Shown in pieces: positions 41,481 through 49,520 of a DNA stretch of 64,000 bases. The position numbers and the translations under genes were made by a program. Numbering within the stretch: position 1 is the stretch's first letter; each line of letters starts with the position of its first letter. The stretch lies in contig CAVQVR010000020.1 of assembly GCA_963717195.1 (NCBI GenBank), positions 152,730 through 216,729 on the forward strand, in the 5' to 3' direction. The notes under the pieces are model-generated. The model ran no database searches. It was not told the DNA's origin and was given only the letters and a program-made list of their open reading frames with translations. Source of the DNA: JACDAE01 sp963717195. GTDB lineage: Bacteria > Chloroflexota > Ktedonobacteria > Ktedonobacterales > Ktedonobacteraceae.

Positions 41481-41487
41481 TCTGGCA

Positions 41488-41700
41488 ATGTGCCGGATTT
41501 GCCTTCGAAGAAAGCTAGCGCAGGTATCCGACCAAGAGGAGTTGTTTTTAACTGAGCAGGGAACGCCATATTCCACAAAGACATTTTATTGGCATTGGTA
41601 CAAGCACTACAAGTGTCTTCGGAGTTGCTGTCCCGTTCCGTTCTCTACACTAACATTCGTCACTAGATATTGCATAGGAAATGGGGTAACCCCAGAGTAA
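41488..41700 (+). pseudogene. Tyrosine recombinase fragment
   Basis: QEELFLTEQGTPYSTKTFYW resembles the stretch before the HxxR box of phage-type integrases, and NGVTPEW resembles the stretch after it. The box itself and the catalytic Tyr are missing or out of frame. A remnant of a second, older integrase within the element. Confidence 0.4.
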
Positions 41701-41757
41701 TGGTAAAACACACAGTTATAACCACATTGCCTACTATATGCTGGGAGAGGTGTACCC

Positions 41758-42024
41758 ATGTTAGATCCGCTGTTTTCTTTCACATATCCTATCATGGATA
41801 CCGATGAAAGCGGTATGTTCTCTTTCCTTGTTAAAATGATGGAAGAATATTTTGATGTCGTTGAGAGAAGTGACATGGACAGGGCAGAGAGCTTGCCGGA
41901 AGGAGTACCCCTGAAGGCAGGCATGCCTTTGGATATTGCCCTGTCCCTGTTAAAACCGGATGAGCTGGAAAAGCTCAAAAGGTATGTCGTGTCTTACCTC
42001 GCGAACACTAACAGCAGTGAATGA
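41758..42024 (+). CDS. Small acidic hypothetical protein
   Basis: An 88-residue acidic, helical protein (FSFLVKMMEEYFDVVERSDM, LDIALSLLKPDELEKLKRYV). GGGAGAGG lies upstream of ATG 41758. Last small gene before the spare HD copy. No domain recognised. Confidence 0.5.
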   Translation: MLDPLFSFTYPIMDTDESGMFSFLVKMMEEYFDVVERSDMDRAESLPEGVPLKAGMPLDIALSLLKPDELEKLKRYVVSYLANTNSSE

Positions 42025-42083
42025 ATTTAAAATACGTGGAACTAATAAGAAGCGGAACAGCAGGAGCCGGTGACAGGATATGA

Positions 42084-42089
42084 TATACT
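42084..42089 (+). promoter_or_regulatory. -10 element of the spare HD gene
   Basis: TATACT at 42084-42089 would place transcription start near 42096, leaving a 47-nt leader before ATG 42144. The -35 is poor. It would let the HD gene be expressed from inside the element. Confidence 0.35.
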
Positions 42090-42143
42090 GGCACCATGAA
42101 AATCATTTCACTGGATTTTTCTGGAATGGAGATACGGGAAAAT

Positions 42144-42728
42144 ATGCCTGGTCGAGAAGATGCGTATCGGTTAATGACCGAGCATGTAAAAAACGAGAGT
42201 TTACAGAAACATATGCTCTCCGTTGAGGTTGCTATGCGCTTCTATGCGCGTAAATATGGCGAGGAGGAAGAATTATGGGCGATGACGGGGTTGCTCCATG
42301 ATTGTGATTATGAGGAATATCCTGATCTGCGCGAACATACCCAGGTTGCTGCGGGCTGGTTGCGCCGGGATGGGTATGACGAGCGAATTATTTATGCGAT
42401 CCTGGCGCATAATGACCTGAACGCGGAGACCCATCCCCGTAATAACCTGCTCTCGAAAGCCCTCTATGCATGCGATGAGATAACCGGCATAGTCACAGCA
42501 ACTTCATTGGTTCGCCAGAAGACGTTGCCTGGATTACCAGTGGCTTCCGTGCGGAAAAAGATGAAAACCAAAGGCTTTGCGGCGGGGGTGAACCGGGAGG
42601 ATCTGGTAAAAGGCGCAGCAGAATTACAGGTGGATCTGGATGAGCATATTGCCTTTGTCATTGAAGCGATGAGCAGTATTGCCGAGACGCTGGGTCTGGC
42701 CGGGACATCGGAAGTGGCCGCTGGTTAG
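42144..42728 (+). CDS. HD-domain hydrolase, intact paralogue carried by the element
   Basis: A 194-residue metal-dependent phosphohydrolase of the HD superfamily. Conserved His in KHMLSVEVAMRFYARKYG, HD in GLLHDCDYEEYP, His in REHTQVAAGW and AILAHNDLN, Asp in YACDEITG. The C-terminal part has VRKKMKTKGFAAGVNREDLV and HIAFVIEAMSSIAETLGLAG. ATG 42144 aligns with the start of the interrupted gene at 7012; the in-frame ATG at 42096 sits at the predicted transcription start. Full-length and about 80% similar to the reconstructed target gene, it lies 150 bp inside the right attachment site and may compensate for the disruption. Substrate unknown. Confidence 0.85.
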   Translation: MPGREDAYRLMTEHVKNESLQKHMLSVEVAMRFYARKYGEEEELWAMTGLLHDCDYEEYPDLREHTQVAAGWLRRDGYDERIIYAILAHNDLNAETHPRNNLLSKALYACDEITGIVTATSLVRQKTLPGLPVASVRKKMKTKGFAAGVNREDLVKGAAELQVDLDEHIAFVIEAMSSIAETLGLAGTSEVAAG

Positions 42729-42878
42729 CAGAAGTGTTTTCTCCAGGCGAAGGGCATAATCATACGCAGTTCCCTTCCTTGGAGTACTGCGTATGGGTAC
42801 TATGCGGCCATGCCAAACAGGGAGAGGAGTTCGGGGAGGATAGTGGCCAATCTTCTTGAGTGGCATTTGGTGACGTGC

Positions 42879-42883
42879 GCAAC
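42879..42883. other. attR core GCAAC
   Basis: Right junction between element and host HD gene. To its left the element provides 42800-42878, which in minus frame would form the circular-form tail of the recombinase. To its right the HD reading frame resumes with ALVRPNKSVIG. Confidence 0.75.
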
Positions 42884-43112
42884 GGCCCTGGTGCGTCCCA
42901 ATAAAAGCGTTATTGGCCTGGAAGTTTCTTCTGTACGCAAGAAAATGAAAAGTAAAGGCTTCGCAGCAGGCGTGAATCGTGATGATCTTGTGAAGGGTGC
43001 GGCTGAACTAGACATCGATCTGGATGAACATATCGCCTTCGTCATCCAGGCCATGTCGAGCATCGCCGATAAGTTAGGATTGGCAGGTGTTCAAGCTCCC
43101 ACGTCCGCGTAG
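42879..43112 (+). pseudogene. HD-domain hydrolase, 3' half
   Basis: C-terminal 77 codons of the interrupted HD gene: ATALVRPNKSVIG, LEVSSVRKKMKSKGFAAGVN, RDDLVKGAAELDIDLDEHIA, FVIQAMSSIADKLGLAG. Fused to the 5' half at 7370 it gives an uninterrupted protein of the same length and order as the copy at 42144. No promoter or start of its own is needed to explain it; an apparent start at 42810 is in element DNA. Confidence 0.8.
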
Positions 43113-43136
43113 GGGCACGATTTAGCGCGCCCAGGT
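43108..43136. repeat. Short dispersed repeat
   Basis: GTAGGGGCACGATTT followed by GCGCGCCCAG, related to the repeat at 5775. Lies directly after the HD 3' half. Confidence 0.35.
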
Positions 43137-43141
43137 GTGTT

Positions 43142-43564
43142 ATGCAACAACGAGGACAACTGCAATATCAATCACAGCGCATCTTCAGCGCCAGCGAGGT
43201 CGCTGAGTTCGAATACTGCCCCCTTACCTGGTGGCATGAACAATTCGAGCCTCTGGCCCAGGCTGATACGGAAGAAATATTCGCTCGTCTGGTAGAACTG
43301 GAGGAAGAGCATGGTCCGCAGGCTCCTTCCTTGCCCGAATACCAGGTAGGAGAACAATTGCTGCTGCGCCGTGGTGCCTTCGAGCAAGGCATCCAGCAGC
43401 ATCAGGAGCATGCCGACGAGGTGGCCGAGATCGAAGAGGAGCGTGTTAGTTTTGTCGGCAACGCAGACACTGCACGTACTTTAGGGCGCGTCGCCTTGAT
43501 CGTGCTCTTGCTGGCATTGTTGCTGATCGTAGCATCTCTATTATTGACACTGGTCGCTCGCTAA
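43142..43564 (+). CDS. Cas4-like N-terminal subunit with C-terminal membrane anchor
   Basis: 140 residues. The opening IFSASEVAEFEYCPLTWWHE matches the start of Cas4/Dna2-type nucleases, where this Cys is the first Fe-S ligand. The middle is acidic and helical. The C-terminus is a transmembrane helix (TLGRVALIVLLLALLLIVAS). Its TAA stop (43562-43564) is followed in the same frame, three codons later, by ATG 43574 of the nuclease core. It could thus be the front half of one gene split by a stop, or a genuine separate subunit. Confidence 0.6.
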   Translation: MQQRGQLQYQSQRIFSASEVAEFEYCPLTWWHEQFEPLAQADTEEIFARLVELEEEHGPQAPSLPEYQVGEQLLLRRGAFEQGIQQHQEHADEVAEIEEERVSFVGNADTARTLGRVALIVLLLALLLIVASLLLTLVAR

Positions 43565-43573
43565 TTATTGATT

Positions 43574-44161
43574 ATGATAAGCAACATCTTGTTTCCAGTT
43601 GGATTGGGAATGCTGCTTCTCGCGCTTGCCATCCTGCTGTTATTATGGAATGAACGAAGAGCTCAGCGCAATCGTGTGCTGGGAGAGCGACATCGTGCGT
43701 TGGGCCTGCCAATAGGTGAGCTGGTTTACGAAGATGCGGATGGGCAAGGGGAGGCACTCTCCTCCAGTCAGTATCCTCTAACGGGCAAGCCTGATTATGT
43801 CGTTCAGTTGCCTGATGGACGGCCTGTTCCCATTGAATTGAAGCTGAACGTGGAGGATGCAACTGCTCCATACAGCAATCACATCGTCCAGATTGGTGCG
43901 TACTGCCTGCTTCTGGAAGACTATTTTGAATTACCGCCCACGCATGGTATTCTGCGCTACGCCGACCGCGAATTTACCATCGAGTATACCCCAGCACTGC
44001 GTAAAAAGATTATTCGCCTCCTTGTTGAAATGGAACGTTGTAGCGAAATGCAACCTCCATCGCTACTGCGCCAGCGTGCATCGAAATGTCGCGTGTGTAC
44101 ATTTCAAGCGATCTGTCCTATTGGGAGAAAGACAGTCAGTTCGTCTTCTTCTTTGAAATAG
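43574..44161 (+). CDS. Cas4-like PD-(D/E)XK nuclease with N-terminal membrane anchor
   Basis: 195 residues. An N-terminal helix (ILFPVGLGMLLLALAILLLLW) anchors it in the membrane. The nuclease core has GKPDYVVQLPDGRPVPIELK (Asp and ExK), then HIVQIGAYCLLLEDYF (Gln), and three C-terminal cysteines in CRVCTFQAICPIG, which with the Cys of the preceding protein would complete a four-Cys Fe-S site. No CRISPR array or other cas gene is present, so it is a stand-alone DUF83/Dna2-like nuclease. Same frame and direction as 43142; 18 nt upstream of the first methyltransferase. Confidence 0.7.
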   Translation: MISNILFPVGLGMLLLALAILLLLWNERRAQRNRVLGERHRALGLPIGELVYEDADGQGEALSSSQYPLTGKPDYVVQLPDGRPVPIELKLNVEDATAPYSNHIVQIGAYCLLLEDYFELPPTHGILRYADREFTIEYTPALRKKIIRLLVEMERCSEMQPPSLLRQRASKCRVCTFQAICPIGRKTVSSSSSLK

Positions 44162-44179
44162 AGAAAAGGAATATTTCCC

Positions 44180-45052
44180 ATGACACCACCAGAACAATCG
44201 CCCCTACCGAAGAATAGTTATGTGCTTGATCCAGAAAGTGCGACCGAGATGGCACGCTTAATGCTACAGGACCGCATGGTCAACGAGGCAATAGGCGGGC
44301 TTTTTCCTGAGAGGCAAGATCTTGAAGGCATTGATAGCATTCTAGATATCGGATGTGGTCCGGGCGGGTGGGCACTGGATGTTGCTCGAAGTTATCCAGA
44401 GAAAGAGATTACTGGCATTGATATCAGCGATATGATGCTCACGTATGCGAATGAGCAAAAGAAAATTCATGAGCTTGGAAATATTCATTTTGAGAAAATG
44501 GATGCGCGGCAAAAACTGCTATTTTCTGATCGGTCTTTCGATCTTGTGAATATTCGTGGTGCAATGGGATATATGCCGAGGCGACTATGGCCGCCCTTGC
44601 TCAAAGAATGTGCGCGAATCACGAGAGTAGGGGGAATTTTACGCATTTCGGAGTCCGACCGCGCAGGGTTGACCAACAGCGCCTCATTTGAAAAATTTGC
44701 TCACTCCTTCACGCGTTTATTTGCAAAAATGGAGTATGGCTTTGCCATTGATGACTATACACTCGGTATGAGTCCAATGTTCGGAAAGTTACTGCAGGAT
44801 GCCGGATACGCCGATGTACAGATGAGATCATATGTGTTAGATTTTTCTTACGGTACGGCATTCTACCCCATTCAGGTCCAAAATATGGAGATTAGCTTTC
44901 AATTGCTGCAGCCGCGTCTTATACAAATGGGAATTGTGGCACAGGAAGAGCTCGAACCCCTCTATGAAGCTGTGATACAAGAAGTGGGAGGTGAAAAATT
45001 TTGTGGAATAGTGTACCTTCTCACATTTTGGGGAAAATCAACCAGTATATAG
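44180..45052 (+). CDS. SAM-dependent methyltransferase, paralogue 1
   Basis: 290 residues of a class I Rossmann methyltransferase. SAM-binding motif I ILDIGCGPGGWALDVA, acidic loop GIDISDMML, motif with FEKMDAR, and post-motif LVNIRGAMGYMPR. The conserved start (YVLDPESATEMARLMLQDRM then NEAIGGLFPE) is shared with paralogues 2 and 3. The C-terminal substrate-binding half is helical (DAGYADVQMRSYVLDFSYGT). Substrate unknown; possibly a small molecule. Follows the nuclease gene by 18 nt. Confidence 0.8.
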   Translation: MTPPEQSPLPKNSYVLDPESATEMARLMLQDRMVNEAIGGLFPERQDLEGIDSILDIGCGPGGWALDVARSYPEKEITGIDISDMMLTYANEQKKIHELGNIHFEKMDARQKLLFSDRSFDLVNIRGAMGYMPRRLWPPLLKECARITRVGGILRISESDRAGLTNSASFEKFAHSFTRLFAKMEYGFAIDDYTLGMSPMFGKLLQDAGYADVQMRSYVLDFSYGTAFYPIQVQNMEISFQLLQPRLIQMGIVAQEELEPLYEAVIQEVGGEKFCGIVYLLTFWGKSTSI

Positions 45053-45162
45053 ATAAACAGGTATTGTCTTGCAAAGAAATGCAGAAAACGTCAACATAAG
45101 GTATAGTCAGAGAGAGATGTTTTAGAGAGATATGCATGGAGAGCATCGAAAGGGAGATTTTC

Positions 45163-46044
45163 ATGACAATACCAGAACAACCATCCCAGTATGGACATGG
45201 ATATGTATTTAACCAGGAAAGTGCAGCGGAAAAGGCTCGTCTATTGTTGCAGGATAGGCTTATTAATGAAGCCATTGGAGGACCCATTCCTGAGCAGAAG
45301 AAAGAGAATGTGCAGAAGTTTCGTAATATCCTTGATATTGGCTGTGGGCCTGGAGGATGGGCACTGGATGTTGCGAAAACCTATGAATACACGCACGTGA
45401 TAGGCATTGATAACAGCAAGACCATAATTGCCCATGCCCGCGAGGAGAAAAAGCTGCATGGCCTCAAAAATATTGAATTTGAAGAGATGGATGCATTGCA
45501 GCCTCTTAGCTTTGCTGACTTCACATTCGACCTTGTGAACATTCGAAGCGCGGTAGGATATATCCTTGAACGCGACTGGCAGAGACTGCTGGAAGAGTGC
45601 TATCGCATAACGAAGGTGGGAGGGATACTACGCTTGACGGAAGGCGATGGTATGGGATTGACCAATAGTCCGGCCTATGAAGAGCATCAGCGCCTGGGTA
45701 GCCAGGCAATGCGACAGTTCGGCTATGGTTTTTCTCCCGATGGATCTACGCTTGGTATTACTCCGATGTTAAGTTGGTTGTTAAAACAGGCTGGATATGA
45801 AGATATTGGCTTGCAGTCCTACTTCTTCGATTTTTCATATGGGACTTCTCTTTATTCAAGTTATATACAAAATATTGAGTTTGTCTTTGAAATGGCACGT
45901 CCTTTGCTCGTACAAGCAGGGGTTTCGTCTCAAGATGAGCTTGAAAAGCTCTATGTACAGGTATTGGAACAGATACGAAAAGAGGATTTTCGCGCTATGG
46001 GGTACTTGCTTACTGCCTGGGGAAAAAGACGCTCGGGCGTGTAA
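45163..46044 (+). CDS. SAM-dependent methyltransferase, paralogue 2
   Basis: 293 residues with motif I ILDIGCGPGGWALDVAKTYE, GIDNSKTIIAHAR, FEEMDALQPL and LVNIRSAVGYILERDW. ATG 45163 follows AGGGAG at proper spacing; an earlier ATG at 45136 lacks one. Closest to paralogue 1 and probably a tandem duplicate. In GIDNSKT the second acidic residue differs from GIDISDM of the others, which may alter ribose contacts. Confidence 0.8.
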   Translation: MTIPEQPSQYGHGYVFNQESAAEKARLLLQDRLINEAIGGPIPEQKKENVQKFRNILDIGCGPGGWALDVAKTYEYTHVIGIDNSKTIIAHAREEKKLHGLKNIEFEEMDALQPLSFADFTFDLVNIRSAVGYILERDWQRLLEECYRITKVGGILRLTEGDGMGLTNSPAYEEHQRLGSQAMRQFGYGFSPDGSTLGITPMLSWLLKQAGYEDIGLQSYFFDFSYGTSLYSSYIQNIEFVFEMARPLLVQAGVSSQDELEKLYVQVLEQIRKEDFRAMGYLLTAWGKRRSGV

Positions 46045-46297
46045 AACGTTCTATGCAACCAGGAACCCATTTCTCGCGTTTCACTAAATAGGGTCCGTAA
46101 GCCAGGAGCGGTAGCGAGGTTTTACCGCACTGTTAGTACGGATGCCTATCGTATGTACGAATTTAGGGTAGGAAGACAAGTAAAATTTCCATTTATGAGT
46201 GGTAAAACGTTACTACAGTGAATGGTATACCGGGTACTTTATCTTCCTCCTTGTGAAACGTTTAAAGGGAGCAAAGGCAGTGAAAGATTAAAACATT

Positions 46298-47287
46298 ATG
46301 CTAAAAATGAAACCTCTGACACAACATGTACAGGATAGTTCAAAGAGTATTTCTCCTACTGAAATCTCTCGACCTCAATGGTACCAGAAGCACCAGTCAA
46401 TGCTGCTTTATCGGATCCATGAAGTGGTCGCTTCTGTCAGGCATTTATCGTCAAGGTGGAGCAAGCAACAGAATACACCACAGCTTACAGCGATGTCAGA
46501 TCTTTTAGCTGGTCGTTTTCTCGTAGATGTTTCGCGGCATTCACTGCTTGAAACGAAGCCATCGCTGGATGACAATCAGACGGAGCAACCCCTTGAAGGT
46601 ACTTCTTTTCCAGACCAGCGTGCGAGATTATTCGCGCAACTGGGGATCAGAAGCGAGAAAACGACGCTACTACAAGAGGATAGTGAGATGCTGATTGCAT
46701 CATTAAGTCACATAGAAGTGAAGAAGAGGATAGATGCCGCTCACACCATCGCAGACCTTTACAGAAAACTTTCTCCGGAAAAACAGATGCATGCTCGCAT
46801 CAATCTCATTCTTATGACGTGGCGTGATGCAGATGCGTATGCCCGCATTGCTGCGATAAAAGCGCTTGGAAGGACAGAAACCGCTGACGTTTCGGAAGCG
46901 CTACAGGTTGCCCTACGCGATGAAGAGCGCCATGTACGGGCGGCAGCCGCGCGAGCTCTGGGGAGTATACCTGGAAAGACAGCGGTTGTCGCCCTGGTTT
47001 CCGCCGCAATACGCGAAAATGAACACTGGAGCGTGCGAGCCGCCGCTATCCGAGCGATGGGTGAGTCAGGGCAGCGCACATTTCTCAATACAGTCAACCT
47101 CGCGCTAGATAACGAAGACGATTCTGTTCGTATCGCCGCAATACACGCCCTGGCGCAATTGGAGGATATACAGGCAGCGCCTCGCCTTGCCTTAATTGCT
47201 CAATGTGATAGGCAACCACATGTCAAACATGCAGCCATTCTAGAACTGGAAAATTTAGGTACAGGCGACGACGAACGTCATACATAG
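46298..47287 (+). CDS. HEAT-repeat protein
   Basis: 329 residues. The N-terminal 120 residues are low in features. From about residue 125 there are at least five HEAT/PBS-lyase-type repeats (VKKRIDAAHTIADLYR, AYARIAAIKALGRTETADVS, HVRAAAARALGSIPGKTAVV, WSVRAAAIRAMGESGQRTFL, SVRIAAIHALAQLEDIQAAP). A scaffold or protein-interaction protein. It lies between methyltransferases 2 and 3. 46045-46297 contains only a small hairpin (about 46109-46131). Confidence 0.7.
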   Translation: MLKMKPLTQHVQDSSKSISPTEISRPQWYQKHQSMLLYRIHEVVASVRHLSSRWSKQQNTPQLTAMSDLLAGRFLVDVSRHSLLETKPSLDDNQTEQPLEGTSFPDQRARLFAQLGIRSEKTTLLQEDSEMLIASLSHIEVKKRIDAAHTIADLYRKLSPEKQMHARINLILMTWRDADAYARIAAIKALGRTETADVSEALQVALRDEERHVRAAAARALGSIPGKTAVVALVSAAIRENEHWSVRAAAIRAMGESGQRTFLNTVNLALDNEDDSVRIAAIHALAQLEDIQAAPRLALIAQCDRQPHVKHAAILELENLGTGDDERHT

Positions 47288-47319
47288 TGACAGTCTGCAT
47301 GGACCTCATTCGTGGGGGT

Positions 47320-47345
47320 ACCGTTTACAAGCCCGTGCGGACCGG
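47320..47345. repeat. Short dispersed repeat
   Basis: TTTACAAGCCCGTGCGGACC resembles the right half of the repeat at 5775. Intergenic, directly before methyltransferase 3. Confidence 0.3.
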
Positions 47346-47371
47346 TGCGAACTAAGAGTAAGGGTGGATGT

Positions 47372-48226
47372 ATGACAGAAACAAATGGGGCAGAGAATAG
47401 CTACCTGTTTGAAACTGAAAATGCTACAGAGGTAGCGCGTTTGGTGGAAAGAAACACCTTTTTTAATGAGGCATTAGGGGGAGTCTTTCCTGAGCGAGCG
47501 AACCTTGATGGCATTACGCGTATTCTAGATATCGGATGTGGCCCTGGCGGGTGGGTAATGGATGTTGCGAACTACTATCCATCCAGAGAGGTTGTAGGCA
47601 TAGACGTCAGCGATATGATGCTCCTCAGAGCGAGAAACGAAGCACAGAGGCGTACATTGAAAAACGTTGAATTTATTAAGATGAATGCCTTGCAGCCATT
47701 GAAATTTCCCGATCAGCACTTCGATCTTGTAAACATGCGGGCGGGAGTAGAATATATCCCGCGAGCTAACTGGTACGCCTTATTGCAAGAGTGCTATCGC
47801 ATTACGCGACCAGGTGGTATATTACGGGTTGTGGAGGCTGATAGACTGTTGCTCACGAATAGCCACGCCTTTGAGAAATATCACTCTTTCTATTCCAGGT
47901 TGCTTCATCTCAGAGGTTATGGCTTTTCGCCAGATGGTCACACCTTCGGCATTACCCCGCTGCTTGGGGAGCTGTTTCATAATGCAGGCTACCAGCGTAT
48001 ATACATGAAATCGTATGCAGTTGACTATTCCTATAATACGCTGTTTCGGGCCAACTATCAGCATCTGATAGTGGTTCGTTTTGAGAAAGTGCGCTTACAA
48101 CTCCTGGAGAGAAGACTGGTGTCGTCAGAGGAGCTTGAAAGCACCTATAGCGCTTTACTCGATGATATCACTCAGGAGACCTTTTGTGGAGTGGCCTATG
48201 TGTTGATCTTCTGCGGCGAAAAATAA
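47372..48226 (+). CDS. SAM-dependent methyltransferase, paralogue 3
   Basis: 284 residues. Motif I ILDIGCGPGGWVMDVANYYP, GIDVSDMMLLRAR, FIKMNALQPLKFPD and LVNMRAGVEYIPRANW; C-terminal NAGYQRIYMKSYAVDYSYNT. ATG 47372 is preceded by AAGGGTGGATGT; the longer frame from 47312 starts inside the dispersed repeat. Third member of the family; the interval to paralogue 2 is filled by the HEAT gene. Confidence 0.8.
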   Translation: MTETNGAENSYLFETENATEVARLVERNTFFNEALGGVFPERANLDGITRILDIGCGPGGWVMDVANYYPSREVVGIDVSDMMLLRARNEAQRRTLKNVEFIKMNALQPLKFPDQHFDLVNMRAGVEYIPRANWYALLQECYRITRPGGILRVVEADRLLLTNSHAFEKYHSFYSRLLHLRGYGFSPDGHTFGITPLLGELFHNAGYQRIYMKSYAVDYSYNTLFRANYQHLIVVRFEKVRLQLLERRLVSSEELESTYSALLDDITQETFCGVAYVLIFCGEK

Positions 48227-48474
48227 TCTGTTGCACACGATACAGGGATTGCTCTTCAAGAAGACACCTGTCACGTACACCATATCTAACAGTACTAGTC
48301 GCTTTTTTTTCATCAGCGTCGACCGTCATACATATATACATATATAGGGATTTGTCTCGACCGCGCCTGGCTCAGCGCTTTGTTGCATAAAAGGGAGAAG
48401 CAGTCATGCGCCCATAAGTACTGCAAGAGTGTTTTCTGTGTATAGGAGCGCACTCTTTCACAAGGAGGAGTACA

Positions 48475-48990
48475 ATGCCCGCATATTTTGATAAAGATGA
48501 AGTCTTTAAACTACTTTATAATGCCCATAGAGAACGTCTACGCCGTTACCTGCGTTCTCTGGGAATATCAGAGAACCTCGATGATATTACCCATGAAGCG
48601 TTTTTGCGTCTCTATGATCGCATGGGCAACCTCGACAGGCCGATTGAGCGTGAGAAGCTGATTGCGTACCTCAACACCGTTGCAAGAAATCTCGCCTTTG
48701 ATTACCACAGACACAATAATCGAGCAGGTCACATAGAGACAGGCGTTGACTATACTTTCTTTCAGGATATCGCCGATACGGCCCCGTTACCAGAAGAAGT
48801 ATACGAGGAAGAAGAACTGCAAAAGGATCGTGCAAAGGCTATTGAAAAGTTGCCGGAGAAGATAGCTGAAGCCGTGAAAGGGCTTCTGGATGGCAAAACA
48901 TTTGAGTGTATTGCACTTGAGATAGGTATCCAGGTGCCAGCCTTAAAATACAGGTTGCGCAAAGCCAGAAATTTATTGAAGAATAATTGA
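48475..48990 (+). CDS. ECF-type sigma factor
   Basis: 171 residues. Region 2: LYNAHRERLRRYLRSLGISE and DDITHEAFLRLYDRMGNLD with AYLNTVARNLAFDYHRHNNR. Region 4: AIEKLPEKIAEAVKGLLDGK then FECIALEIGIQVPALKYRLR. A perfect AAGGAGGAG lies ahead of ATG 48475. No anti-sigma factor is adjacent. 48227-48474 holds an ATACAT microsatellite near 48330-48350. 48991-49520 holds no gene, only small hairpins such as 49175-49182 with 49206-49213. Confidence 0.8.
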   Translation: MPAYFDKDEVFKLLYNAHRERLRRYLRSLGISENLDDITHEAFLRLYDRMGNLDRPIEREKLIAYLNTVARNLAFDYHRHNNRAGHIETGVDYTFFQDIADTAPLPEEVYEEEELQKDRAKAIEKLPEKIAEAVKGLLDGKTFECIALEIGIQVPALKYRLRKARNLLKNN

Positions 48991-49520
48991 AAGCAGAGCA
49001 AAACAGCGCTACTTTCAGCGCATACCATATTTCAGAGTGTCAGGCAATATTATCTCTTCTCAAACGAGTAATATGGGTTACAGGAAGTGCATTCTGCAAG
49101 GTAACTGGTGCTGTATATTTGAGCAGACGCAGTGCTTCGAGATGGAGCGCGGCTGGGAACGATGCCTTATAAATGTTACAGGTGGGAGATTTTACGTCGT
49201 TTCTTCCTGTAACTTGGTTACCAGGGGACACATCCTCCTGCGCACCAGTAGCGCCACTCACAATCACAGCAACCCTCCCTCTCTTCAACAGCTATTCCCA
49301 TTTTTTTAATAGAGGCTTTTTGCAACGTCAAGGTAGAGAAGCATGAAATTGTATGAACTATCCCTGGATTATCGCCTGGCTAATAGCGCCTGGGAGCTTG
49401 ATACACTTTAGATCATGGTCATGCCGATCTTGCAACTATTTTTGGGGATCATCGTATTCTATTCTGAAATACAAGTAGAAAAGAATTATAAAGCAAAAGT
49501 ATACTGATGGGAGGCCGGAA

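Larger units (their letters stand above)
7366..42883. mobile_element. 35.5-kb integrated element, serine-recombinase type
   Basis: Bounded by GCAAC cores at 7366-7370 and 42879-42883, inside an HD-domain gene whose two halves lie on either side in the same orientation and frame. The integrase is at the left end with an XRE regulator beside it. Relaxase, RHH and primase remnants lie near the right end, and an intact HD paralogue lies last. The interior is a mosaic of toxin, signalling and secreted-protein genes with at least four IS families. It looks like a decayed mobilisable element that has accumulated cargo. Limits are inferred from gene reconstruction, not from an empty-site comparison. 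Confidence 0.8.

Noticed and set aside
43142..44161. A CRISPR-Cas adaptation module
   Set aside because: Cas4-like motifs are present but no cas1, cas2 or repeat array exists in the window.
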